In this document: piece after piece, positions 45,460-52,474 of the stretch
How the letters are laid out: every line of letters begins with the position of its first letter
How positions within the stretch are numbered: position 1 is the first letter of the stretch
Virus record (IMG/VR): IMGVR_UViG_3300007960_000032
Span: 1-52,866 of that record
From: a virus
Length of the DNA stretch: 52,866 nt
Reading direction: 5' to 3' (one strand)
The notes under the pieces: generated by a model
The model's input: the letters and a program-made list of their open reading frames with translations, nothing else
What the model was told of the DNA's origin: nothing
Database searches by the model: none
Position numbers and translations under genes: made by a program

Positions 45460-46319
45460 TATGGCATCCCTCCCTTGCCTGAAGCTTCACCAATAAGCTC
45501 GCCTCTTGCATATTTCTCTAATCCAAACTCAGTTTGACGCTTTCTGCTGATAACTGGTAACAATGTTACATTTATAGTAATTAATGATGGAACTCGAGTT
45601 GTTGAATCAACACCGTTGTTGCCACCAGCAACTTTAGCATTAATGTAATCAATACCTTGTTCAAAATCTTGTGTAGTGTTAGAAATTACCACTGGAACGC
45701 TGTTAAACATATAAGGGCCATGAGCACTAAATCTTAGCACAGGCGGTGGTGTGCCGCGATTTGTGTCTTGACCAAAGAAGCTCTTGGTAGCACTTTTTAA
45801 GAAATGCAGGACACTCAACAAATATTCTGCTTCTGCAGGAGTATTAGCAGTAAATTGTCCAGTGCAGGTTATCTGTTCTATCGTACTTTGGCCATAGCTC
45901 TGACTAGCATAGTTATTGTGGATAACCTGGTTGCCAGTATATGCGGCGCTGTATCCTACGTTAATACTAGGAGTATAAGGCCACACAACACCGTCAGTAG
46001 TTGTTAATGGTCTAAGCAATTCATTTGATGGATCTCTGTATAAAATATTGCCAGCGCCAGGGCTAAGTGCTAGTCTTGCTCTAGTATCAATGTCGCTGCC
46101 AAATCTTGCAGTTGCAACACTGCCATTGGGAAGAACACTGTTTGCTCCTCCAGGGTTAAGTTGACTGTTAATTAGTCTGTTTGCCTGAGAACCAAGATAT
46201 CCCCTGGCAGCCTTAGAAATAAATCCATCGCCAGGAATAGCTTTGCTCAAACCTTTTTGAACTGCACTACTAGTTGCGTCCTGAACCGCTTCAGTTATAT
46301 TGTTAAAATTAAAAGCCAT
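45459..46319 (-). CDS. 48: Baseplate tail tube cap protein gp48
   Basis: 286 residues. The N-terminal half is a Gly/Ala/Asn-rich lead, followed by GVVWPYTPSINVGYSAAYTG, HNNYASQSYGQSTIEQITCT, AEYLLSVLHFLKSATKSFFG and PPPVLRFSAHGPYMFNSVPV. The final block RVPSLITINVTLLPVISRKR matches the C-terminal strand pattern of gp48/gp54-type tube initiators. gp48 caps the hub and starts the tail tube. AAGGAA precedes the ATG, and a late promoter motif lies 28 nt upstream. It is the first gene of the minus-strand late module here. Confidence 0.82.
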   Translation of the reverse strand: MAFNFNNITEAVQDATSSAVQKGLSKAIPGDGFISKAARGYLGSQANRLINSQLNPGGANSVLPNGSVATARFGSDIDTRARLALSPGAGNILYRDPSNELLRPLTTTDGVVWPYTPSINVGYSAAYTGNQVIHNNYASQSYGQSTIEQITCTGQFTANTPAEAEYLLSVLHFLKSATKSFFGQDTNRGTPPPVLRFSAHGPYMFNSVPVVISNTTQDFEQGIDYINAKVAGGNNGVDSTTRVPSLITINVTLLPVISRKRQTEFGLEKYARGELIGEASGKGGMP

Positions 46320-46337
46320 AAATACTGCATTCCTTAA

Positions 46338-46366
46338 TTGCTATTTGTATTTATTGGTTGTATAAT
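46338..46366 (+). promoter_or_regulatory. Sigma70-type promoter of the gp55-gp47-gp46 operon
   Basis: TTGCTA (46338-46343, 4 of 6 consensus bases) with a 17-nt spacer and TATAAT (46361-46366, perfect). Transcription would begin near 46373, 20 nt before the gp55 ATG, with AAAGGGAG as ribosome-binding site. Confidence 0.6.
46347..46355 (-). promoter_or_regulatory. T4-type late promoter of gene 48
   Basis: AATAAATAC on the minus strand, 28 nt before the gp48 ATG. It lies inside the spacer of the opposing early-type promoter, so the divergent early and late start sites overlap. Confidence 0.6.
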
Positions 46367-46392
46367 AGTAGTATATTATAAAAGGGAGTGCT

Positions 46393-47259
46393 ATGAGAAA
46401 ACGTAAATATCTAAGCAATCGAGACATTTTAGCAGAAATACACAAGAGTAAAACTACGTACTGTAGTTACCTTGATGAGTCTTTTAATCAATTTGACATT
46501 ATTTTACCAAATATTGAACGCATTAACATTAGAACTATTGCACAAGCAAAACGCAATCGAGCTGCTCGGCTAAGTAGAGACGCATATGAGGAAACTTATA
46601 TGAGCGGCGATACCAGTGTTAAGCAGGCAGAATTTCTAATTGATTGGAAACAAATTCCAAAAACAGACTTGATCTTTAGAATTATGACGTTTGATCATAT
46701 CCCACTTCAGCCAAGTAGAAAGAAAACCCCTAAAACAGTTGCTGACCATCACACACAGTGTAATTTTCCTCCATTTCAACACTGGAAGTTTGACGAGAAC
46801 GATGAATTAATTTGTGTAGGCAAAAGTCACTGGGAAGGTGGATTACAAAACGGATCCTTTAACAAGGAACACGGAGCGATGACAGACAAACTTGCTATGA
46901 TGTTTATAAAACTGGTTGAACGATATGCAAGCAGAAGTAACTGGCGGGGATACACTTATAACGACGAAATGCAGGGTGCAGGATTACTTCAGCTGAGTCG
47001 CATTGGATTACAGTTTGATGAAAGCAAAAGTGACAACCCGTTTGCTTACTATACTGCGGCTATTACAAATAGCTTTACCAGGGTTTTAAACCTTGAAAAG
47101 AAGGGCCAGCGTATTCGTGACGACATCTTGGAACAAAATGGTTTAAATCCAAGTTATACTAGGCAAAACGAAAACGACGAAACGATGAAGGTACTTGCTG
47201 AATTACACGATACAACTCCAACTGAAACAACTACTATTGAAGTAAAACAGAAAAAATGA
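46393..47259 (+). CDS. 55: Late transcription sigma factor gp55
   Basis: 288 residues. NWRGYTYNDEMQGAGLLQL followed by FDESKSDNPFAYYTAAITN and FTRVLNLEKKGQ aligns well with the sigma region 2-like part of T4 gp55 (FSGYTQSWKQEM, NFDETKYKNPHAYITQA, RIKKERK), and the N-terminal YLSNRDILAEIHKSK matches T4's YVNNKELLQAI. T4 gp55 has 185 residues; here more than 100 extra residues lie between these two parts (about 35-160). The C-terminus (TTPTETTTIEVKQKK) lacks the hydrophobic SLDFLYE-type tail by which T4 gp55 grips the sliding clamp. It should direct host polymerase to NATAAATAC promoters. The stop overlaps gp47 as ATGA. Confidence 0.9.
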   Translation: MRKRKYLSNRDILAEIHKSKTTYCSYLDESFNQFDIILPNIERINIRTIAQAKRNRAARLSRDAYEETYMSGDTSVKQAEFLIDWKQIPKTDLIFRIMTFDHIPLQPSRKKTPKTVADHHTQCNFPPFQHWKFDENDELICVGKSHWEGGLQNGSFNKEHGAMTDKLAMMFIKLVERYASRSNWRGYTYNDEMQGAGLLQLSRIGLQFDESKSDNPFAYYTAAITNSFTRVLNLEKKGQRIRDDILEQNGLNPSYTRQNENDETMKVLAELHDTTPTETTTIEVKQKK

Positions 47260-48266
47260 ACCTATTTAAACGAGCAATATTTTTTACAGACGTGCATTTT
47301 GGTTTGAAAAGCAATTCTAGACTACACAACCAGGATTGCTTAAACTTTGTCGATTTTGTCATTAAAACTGGCAAAGAGCAAAACTGCGAAACCTGTGTGT
47401 TTTTAGGGGACTGGCATAACAACCGTGCTAGCCTTCAAATTGGCACACTAAACTATAGTGTTCAAGCTATTGATAAACTCAGCGCGGCGTTTGATCAAAT
47501 CATCTTTATCCCAGGCAACCACGACGAACATTACCGTGACACTCGTGAGATGAACAGTGTTGTTTGGGCAAAGAAGTATGACAACGTCAGAATATTTGAC
47601 GAGATTACAACTGTTGATGATGTTTGCATTACGCCCTGGCTAGTTGGCGACGAGCATAAACAGATCAAGAAGATCGAAGCCAAATATATGTTTGGGCACT
47701 TTGAACTGCCTAGTTTTTATATGAACGCTATGGTGCAGATGCCTGATGTTGGTGATTTGCGCCGTGATGATCTTAAATGTGAGACTGTGTTTACTGGTCA
47801 TTTCCATAAGCGTCAAACTAACAAGAACATTACATACATTGGCAATGCTTTCCCTCACAACTATGCTGACGTTGGTGACGACGACCGCGGCTGTATGATA
47901 TTAGATTGGGGCAAGGATCCGGTTTATATTGCTTGGCCTGATGCACCCAAGTATAGGAAGTTTCGACTCAGTGAGATACTTGAAGATACAGACCAGCTAC
48001 TGCAATCTAACATGTATTGTCGTGTTGAGATTGATGTCGACATTAGTTACGAAGAAGCAACATTTATTAAAGAGCAGTTTATTCCACAGTATAACTTGCG
48101 TGAGCTTAGTTTAATTCAGAGAACTGACATTGAAGAGCATTCCCAAACATTTGATGGCGAAGTAAACTTTGAAAGTGTTGATAGCATAGTAACTAGCCAT
48201 CTTACTCAACTTGAAACTGCTCAATATGACAGACAACTAATGCTAGACATTTACAGGAATCTATAA
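47256..48266 (+). CDS. 47: Recombination endonuclease subunit gp47 (Mre11-like)
   Basis: 336 residues, equal to the T4 length (339). All metallophosphoesterase motifs are present in order: FFTDVHFG (residues 9-16), FLGDWHNN (near 50), IPGNHDEH (near 88), MFGHFELP (near 147) and VFTGHFHKRQ (near 185). gp47 is the nuclease partner of gp46. Together they resect DNA ends for recombination-dependent replication and degrade host DNA. ATG overlaps the gp55 stop. In T4, genes 46, 47 and 55 also lie close together. Confidence 0.96.
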   Translation: MNLFKRAIFFTDVHFGLKSNSRLHNQDCLNFVDFVIKTGKEQNCETCVFLGDWHNNRASLQIGTLNYSVQAIDKLSAAFDQIIFIPGNHDEHYRDTREMNSVVWAKKYDNVRIFDEITTVDDVCITPWLVGDEHKQIKKIEAKYMFGHFELPSFYMNAMVQMPDVGDLRRDDLKCETVFTGHFHKRQTNKNITYIGNAFPHNYADVGDDDRGCMILDWGKDPVYIAWPDAPKYRKFRLSEILEDTDQLLQSNMYCRVEIDVDISYEEATFIKEQFIPQYNLRELSLIQRTDIEEHSQTFDGEVNFESVDSIVTSHLTQLETAQYDRQLMLDIYRNL

Positions 48267-48267
48267 A

Positions 48268-48972
48268 ATGCTTTGGGCTACTGGTTGCAGTCACACATAC
48301 GGCGACGACTTAGACGACAAGTTGTCTGCTTGGCCATACTTGTTGGCAAAAAAACTTGGCATGAGTTGCAATAACAATGCAGTGTCAGGAGGCAGTAACG
48401 AAAGAATACTATACGAATCAGTTAAATCTAACACAAGTGATCTTGCTGTAATTGCATGGACATACAAAGAAAGATTTACTAGATACGACAATTCAAATAA
48501 CTTTCAAATAAACTTTAACCCTGAATTAGCTCACAGTAAGTATAGTGACCTGTATTATTTTAACCAGTACGGAAAATTACACTATGCACATTGGTCTAAT
48601 ACGTTGTATGAATTTAAAATCTGGCTACAACAAATAATAGTATTGCAGAGGTATTTTGAATCTAAGTCACAAAGATACTTAATGTTAAATGCTGCACAAA
48701 ATAACTATAATGCATTTTCATCATCCTGGTTAGAGTTTAACAATAATATTAAAGACCTAGTATGCTTTGATGTTATGAATGACGAGCAACTATACCAAGA
48801 ACACCAAGAAATACAAAAATATATTGCTGAAATTGATATGACATGCTATTATAGTATTAATAATTTCCATATAACTGATCTTCATTCACAATATCCTGTT
48901 GGCGACACTAAGCATTTACTCGATGAGGGTCATCAACATCTGGCAGATAGGCTATACAATTGTTTCAGATAA
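48268..48972 (+). CDS. SGNH/GDSL hydrolase-like protein
   Basis: 234 residues. Block I of the SGNH fold appears as LWATGCSHTYGDDLDDK (residues 2-18), with Ser8 in the nucleophile position. A GGSN element (AVSGGSNERI, residues 39-48) fits the oxyanion block, and VGDTKHLLDEGHQHLADRL at the end supplies candidate Asp and His. This 'GCSxTYG … GGSN … GHxxLA' pattern recurs in phage-encoded SGNH-like proteins. Some relatives act as sugar O-acetyl esterases or transferases, but no activity is proven for this subgroup. The gene lies between gp47 (1-nt gap) and gp46 (13-nt overlap), so it is co-expressed with DNA-processing genes. Confidence 0.7.
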   Translation: MLWATGCSHTYGDDLDDKLSAWPYLLAKKLGMSCNNNAVSGGSNERILYESVKSNTSDLAVIAWTYKERFTRYDNSNNFQINFNPELAHSKYSDLYYFNQYGKLHYAHWSNTLYEFKIWLQQIIVLQRYFESKSQRYLMLNAAQNNYNAFSSSWLEFNNNIKDLVCFDVMNDEQLYQEHQEIQKYIAEIDMTCYYSINNFHITDLHSQYPVGDTKHLLDEGHQHLADRLYNCFR

Positions 48973-50729
48973 ATGCATTATCGGTAAAGAATTTCATGAG
49001 CGTGGGCAATCAGACCCAGGCTGTAGACTTTGACCGTAAAGACTTAACGTTAGTGCTTGGTGCTAATTATGATCAAGGAGGTGATGACTCTGGCGCCAGA
49101 AATGGCACGGGTAAAACCACAATCATCAATGCACTCAGTTATGCTCTTTACGGTCAAGCCTTAACTAACATCAAGAAAGATAACTTAATCAATAAAACCA
49201 ACGGCAAAGGCATGATGGTTACTGTTGATTTTGAAGTTAATGGTGTTGCTTATAGGCTTGAACGTGGACGTAAACCAAACGTCTTAAAATACTTTATTGC
49301 TAATCACGAACAGGAAAGCACTGAGTCACAACAAGGTGATAGTAGAGAGACACAAAAAGAAATTGAACGTATGCTTGGCATGAGCCATGACATGTTTAAA
49401 CACCTCGTCGCTCTAAACACTTACACTCAGCCTTTCCTGAGTTTGGGAGCAAATGATCAACGTGCTATTATAGAGCAGTTGTTGGGCATTACCTTGCTCA
49501 GCGAAAAGGCAGATTCTCTTAAAGAGATGACACGCCAGACTAAGGACTTGATTACCCAAGAAGAGTTTCGTATTAAAGCAGTGGAAGATGCTAACCGTAG
49601 AATTCAGGAGCAGATTGACAGTGCTAAAAAGAGACAGAAGCTCTGGCTACTAAAAAGAGACGAAGATGTTGTAAAACTTAAACAGGGTATCGACGACCTT
49701 GGTCATGTAGACATTGACAGCGAACTTGAAAATCATAAACTACTAGAAGAATTTTATGATAAACTAAAGGCTGTACAGGAAGCTGAACGCTGGATTACTA
49801 GTTTGGACCAGGATGACACAAAACAAACAAAACTAATTGAAAAATTAGACAAGGAAATCCAGTTGTTGTATGAGCACAAGTGTCATGCCTGTGGTCAGGA
49901 TATTCATGATGACAAACAACAGACTATTGTTGACAGTAAAATATCACAGCGCCAGGATGCCAGCAATCATGTTCTTGATAATGACAAGAAGCGTCAGGAA
50001 TATATTGCAGTAATCCAAGAGATTGGCGAAGTTGGTTCAGCACCTACAGTGTTTTATGATACGCTACAGGATGCCTACAATCATCGTACTAGCGTAGACG
50101 CACTTAAAAAAGAACTAGAGCAACGTGAGAATCAGGAAGATCCATACGACGAGCAAATTCAAGAGATGTCAGACACTGGTGTTGAAGAAGTGTCCTGGGA
50201 TACCATTAATGACTTAACTAGTATGCAGGATCACCAGGAGTTCTTGTTGAAGCTATTGACAAATAAAGATAGCTTTATACGTAAACGAATTATTGATCAG
50301 AACCTAGCGTTCTTAAATACTAGACTCACTTATTACTTGAACAAAATGGGCTTGCCACACAGTGTTAAGTTTATGAATGATCTATCTGTAGAGATACAAG
50401 AATTAGGCAGAGACTTGGACTTTGATAACCTGTCACGTGGTGAGCGTAATCGTTTAATTTTAAGTTTAAGCTGGGCATTCCGTGACGTTTGGGAAAGTTT
50501 ATACCATCCTATTAACTTGCTGTTTATTGACGAGGTTGTTGACAGTGGCATGGATGCAAGCGGAGTAGAAAGTGCCCTTGCAGTACTTAAAAAGATGGCA
50601 AGAGATAGAAACAAGAGCGTATGGCTAGTTAGTCACAAGGATGAACTAGCTGGGCGTGTTAATAACTTGATGAAGGTTATCAAGGAAAATGGCTTCACCA
50701 GCTACGACACTGATGTGGAGATGGTATAA
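48960..50729 (+). CDS. 46: Recombination endonuclease subunit gp46 (Rad50/SMC-like ATPase)
   Basis: 589 residues from a TTG start at 48960, 13 nt inside the preceding gene; the next ATG would remove the first beta strand (FQINALSVKNF). Walker A is GARNGTGKTTIINAL (about residues 43-57), the zinc hook is HKCHACGQDIH (near 309), the ABC signature is NLSRGERNRLILSLSWAF (near 495), and Walker B is NLLFIDEVVDSGMD (near 520). Two coiled-coil arms flank the hook. It forms the gp46/gp47 complex that processes DNA ends. Length and domain order match T4 gp46 (560 residues). Confidence 0.96.
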   Translation: MFQINALSVKNFMSVGNQTQAVDFDRKDLTLVLGANYDQGGDDSGARNGTGKTTIINALSYALYGQALTNIKKDNLINKTNGKGMMVTVDFEVNGVAYRLERGRKPNVLKYFIANHEQESTESQQGDSRETQKEIERMLGMSHDMFKHLVALNTYTQPFLSLGANDQRAIIEQLLGITLLSEKADSLKEMTRQTKDLITQEEFRIKAVEDANRRIQEQIDSAKKRQKLWLLKRDEDVVKLKQGIDDLGHVDIDSELENHKLLEEFYDKLKAVQEAERWITSLDQDDTKQTKLIEKLDKEIQLLYEHKCHACGQDIHDDKQQTIVDSKISQRQDASNHVLDNDKKRQEYIAVIQEIGEVGSAPTVFYDTLQDAYNHRTSVDALKKELEQRENQEDPYDEQIQEMSDTGVEEVSWDTINDLTSMQDHQEFLLKLLTNKDSFIRKRIIDQNLAFLNTRLTYYLNKMGLPHSVKFMNDLSVEIQELGRDLDFDNLSRGERNRLILSLSWAFRDVWESLYHPINLLFIDEVVDSGMDASGVESALAVLKKMARDRNKSVWLVSHKDELAGRVNNLMKVIKENGFTSYDTDVEMV

Positions 50730-50775
50730 TTCAGATTATCCAGATTAAAATAACAGATAGCATATATACTAGACG

Positions 50776-51231
50776 ATGACAAACTGGATAAAGTCTGACG
50801 GCGTATCACTAAACGAAATTACAGTATTGCCTGAAGACTGTGTAGGTTTTGTATACCTTATTACGAATACTAAATCTAATAGAAAATATATCGGAAAAAA
50901 ACTTGCAAAATTTGCAAAAACCAAGTATCGTATAGTTAAGTTAAAGAATGGCACAAAGAAAAGAAAAAAAATAAAAGAGAAAATAGACTCAGATTGGCAA
51001 ACATATTACGGCTCATCTAATGAATTATTGGCAGACATCGAAGCACTCGGCAAAAGCTGCTTTACCCGTGAAATACTCTACTATTGTTACAGCAAGGCAG
51101 AGTGTAGTTACTTAGAAGCAAGAGAACAGTTTAGGCACAAAGTATTAGAATCAGACGACTGGTATAACGGACAAATAAGAGTTAGAGTCCACCAAAGCCA
51201 GCACGTCATTAACGAAGCAAATCAAGACTAA
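50776..51231 (+). CDS. SegE-like GIY-YIG endonuclease-like protein
   Basis: 151 residues. GFVYLITNTKSNRKYIGKK (about residues 24-42) carries the GIY-YIG-type strand pair, here 'FVY … YIG'. The next parts are a Lys-rich insert (KLKNGTKKRKKIKEKIDSD), WQTYYGSSNELLADIEALGK, CFTREILYYCYSKAECSYLE and AREQFRHKVLESDDWYNGQI. This order matches the SegE-like GIY-YIG family widespread in T4-like phages. It may be a homing enzyme or a domesticated nuclease. A TATACT sequence ends 5 nt before the ATG, so a short or leaderless transcript is possible, although no -35 box is evident. It is the last gene before a long noncoding stretch. Confidence 0.8.
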   Translation: MTNWIKSDGVSLNEITVLPEDCVGFVYLITNTKSNRKYIGKKLAKFAKTKYRIVKLKNGTKKRKKIKEKIDSDWQTYYGSSNELLADIEALGKSCFTREILYYCYSKAECSYLEAREQFRHKVLESDDWYNGQIRVRVHQSQHVINEANQD

Positions 51232-51446
51232 ACAGGCTCACACAGAACCCTCATTATCAGCACATAAGATTGATCCGTCAGTTATTTTGGATTGTGGAAA
51301 ACGCAGGCGCTCCCTGCACACGTACACGTTGTTTCTGTGAACCCTGGGTTCAGCGTAGAATGCTCTGCTGACATTCGAACAACACATATTACTCATAAAA
51401 ACCCCTTAGCAACAGGAACGAAGCGGGGGATAGAATGTAATCATCG

Positions 51447-51474
51447 TGTTACGTTAATCGCTAATAACGTAACA
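51447..51474. repeat. Inverted repeat, 10-bp arms
   Basis: TGTTACGTTA and TAACGTAACA flank an 8-nt loop (ATCGCTAA). The arms are perfect. No U-tract follows, so it is not a typical terminator. Confidence 0.85.
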
Positions 51475-51482
51475 TAAAGCTG

Positions 51483-51518
51483 ACATTAACCAGGTTAATG
51501 TACAGTTTATAGTACATT
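51483..51518. repeat. Two overlapping, mutually exclusive hairpins
   Basis: ACATTAAC-CAG-GTTAATGT (51483-51501) shares its AATGT bases with AATGTAC-AGTTTATA-GTACATT (51497-51518). Only one of the two can form at a time in RNA. Confidence 0.75.
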
Positions 51519-51542
51519 TGATGTCGATGTAGGTTGGGAAAG

Positions 51543-51648
51543 GTCAGAGCCCAATGAGTAGTGTAAAATACCTACTTCCAATGTCTTGGCTGTGACATCT
51601 CACATGAAGTCAGAAAAGACGGAACCCTAAAACAGGTTCCGTCTGACT
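51543..51648 (+). ncRNA. Candidate structured RNA (two-stem element); strand assumed from neighbours
   Basis: GTCAGAGCC (51543-51551) pairs with GGCTGTGAC (51588-51596), with one G-G mismatch. Inside it AGTAG-T-GTA pairs with TAC-CTACT (51557-51576) with a single bulge. A strong hairpin follows: AGACGGAACC (51617-51626) with GGTTCCGTCT (51635-51644), extended by AGTC/GACT after a 5-nt bulge. Expression and strand are not shown by the sequence. Confidence 0.45.
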
Positions 51649-51776
51649 GAAACTATCTACATGAAGTATTCATCTATCATATAATATCACGATAAAATAT
51701 CTTATAATTACAGTAATTAAGACCTGGGAAATGGATTAGTAATAAGAAAAAGTAACACGAACGACAGTGAAGTGTT

Positions 51777-51795
51777 AGATGAACGTAGTTCATCT
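51777..51795. repeat. Hairpin with GTA triloop (related copy at 51661-51673)
   Basis: AGATGAAC-GTA-GTTCATCT has perfect 8-bp arms. ATGAA-GTA-TTCAT at 51661-51673 is a shorter version with the same core and the same GTA loop, which suggests two related protein or RNA sites about 110 bp apart. Confidence 0.7.
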
Positions 51796-51807
51796 CCTTA
51801 GTATCGG

Positions 51808-51835
51808 TTGACAGATAAATTTAACGTATTATAAT
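51808..51835 (+). promoter_or_regulatory. Perfect-consensus sigma70 promoter
   Basis: TTGACA (51808-51813), a 16-nt spacer and TATAAT (51830-51835), both boxes exact. Transcription should start near 51842 and read the two small genes at 51890 and 52068. Confidence 0.8.
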
Positions 51836-51861
51836 AGTTTATACAAGAGTTTAAATATTCG

Positions 51862-51881
51862 ACCACATTGTGTGGTGGAGG
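51862..51881 (+). promoter_or_regulatory. Leader hairpin abutting the Shine-Dalgarno sequence
   Basis: ACCACA-TTG-TGTGGT (51862-51876) forms a 6-bp hairpin that ends exactly at GGAGG (51877-51881), 8 nt before the ATG at 51890. It leaves the ribosome-binding site exposed and may stabilise the 5' end, or respond to a binder. Confidence 0.55.
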
Positions 51882-51889
51882 AAAACTTT

Positions 51890-52066
51890 ATGACAAACAA
51901 ATATGTAGTAGTAAGAGAAAAAGATGTTATGAATGCCAACTCAGAATCTGAGGCAAGTGAAATTATGGCAATTTTAAGTAGTCAACATCCTCAAGACAAA
52001 TATTGTATTTTAGAGGTTCATCCTACAAGACCCAAAGGCATGGGCAGAGATCCGGACTTACATTAA
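51890..52066 (+). CDS. Small hypothetical protein, 58 aa
   Basis: 58 residues from ATG 51890, chosen because GGAGG lies 8 nt upstream and a near hairpin ends at it; an in-frame GTG at 51872 lies within the hairpin and is unlikely. The protein is small and soluble: MTNKYVVVREKDVMNANSES, a helix SEIMAILSSQHPQDKYC, then a strand ILEVHPTRP and a Gly/Asp-rich tail. No family recognised. The strong promoter just upstream suggests high, early expression, a pattern typical of small phage proteins that interfere with host functions, although nothing proves that here. Confidence 0.7.
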   Translation: MTNKYVVVREKDVMNANSESEASEIMAILSSQHPQDKYCILEVHPTRPKGMGRDPDLH

Positions 52067-52067
52067 C

Positions 52068-52259
52068 ATGGATAAAAGAAAACAAGTAGAACTAGAAAGT
52101 GCTTTTTTATCATTTTGTAATGTAGCTAATGACCTTGGTTTTGAGTTTACTTATGATAGTAAAATAGAATGTTATCATTCTGGTGAGTCAGCTAATATTA
52201 TGTCTAATAGAGTTAAGTTAGACCCTAAAGAATTTATTAGCACCGATCCAGAAGATTAA
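52068..52259 (+). CDS. Small hypothetical protein, 63 aa
   Basis: 63 residues, ATG 1 nt after the preceding stop (TAACATG), so it is co-translated with it. Sequence features: an N-terminal helix (RKQVELESAFLSFCNVANDL), a short strand pair (GFEFTYDSKIECYHS) and an acidic C-terminus (DPKEFISTDPED). Two cysteines do not form a clear metal site. No family recognised. Its 3' end overlaps the convergent gene on the other strand by 4 nt. Confidence 0.65.
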   Translation: MDKRKQVELESAFLSFCNVANDLGFEFTYDSKIECYHSGESANIMSNRVKLDPKEFISTDPED

Positions 52260-52474
52260 AAAAAAGGCATTCCTGTTTTCTTTGTAGTTTCCAGGTTTCC
52301 TTCAACTACATCAGTCATTATTGGCATGTCTGATACTCCAAGTTGCATCATCTCGTTTAAAGTTATGCCTCCGCGCATATACCAGCACATTTCAAATATT
52401 CTCTTTTTAATTGTTTTCGCCTCTTGATCCATGCTTTCGAGTTTTTTTACAATCTCAGCATTAGATAAGGTCAA
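52256..52474 (-). CDS. Small conserved phage protein downstream of gp26
   Basis: 72 residues. The C-terminal half MCWYMRGGITLNEMMQLGVS followed by 'EGNLETTKKTGMPFF' has the 'WxxRGG(I/V)xxxE … ENxxxTxKxGxPFF' ending I recognise from small proteins that follow gp26-like or tail-assembly genes in T4-like and other phages. Function not established; assembly of the baseplate hub is an inference from position. Its start overlaps the gp26 stop (ATGA-type, 4 nt). Confidence 0.7.
   Translation of the reverse strand: MTLSNAEIVKKLESMDQEAKTIKKRIFEMCWYMRGGITLNEMMQLGVSDMPIMTDVVEGNLETTKKTGMPFF

Larger units (their letters stand above)
51232..51889. other. Gene-free region of about 660 bp rich in inverted repeats
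   Basis: No frame here looks like a protein gene, while at least nine hairpin-forming inverted repeats occur. Examples are 51303-51317 (GCAGG/CCTGC), 51338-51352 (TGAACC/GGTTCA), 51447-51474 (10-bp arms), 51483-51501 (8-bp arms), 51497-51518 (7-bp arms), 51543-51596, 51608-51648, 51661-51673 and 51777-51795. No tRNA T-loop was found on either strand. In this otherwise densely coding window it stands out as a likely source of one or more structured RNAs, or an origin or packaging site. Confidence 0.6.

Noticed and set aside
50765-50770. TATACT as a definite promoter for the GIY-YIG gene
   Set aside because: No acceptable -35 box lies 16-18 nt upstream and the spacing to the ATG is very short; kept only as a remark.
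51292-51477. 61-residue open frame in the noncoding region
   Set aside because: No ribosome-binding site, unusual composition, and it spans several inverted repeats, so it is more likely chance than a gene.
51608-51648. Strong hairpin as an intrinsic terminator
   Set aside because: The stem is very stable but is followed by GAAACTATCTAC, without the U-tract needed for intrinsic termination on the plus strand; no T-run suits the minus strand either.
51232-51889. tRNA genes
   Set aside because: No T-loop consensus (GTTCRANYC-type) with matching acceptor stem was found on either strand; TTCGAA near 51376 lacks the following C and partner stems.
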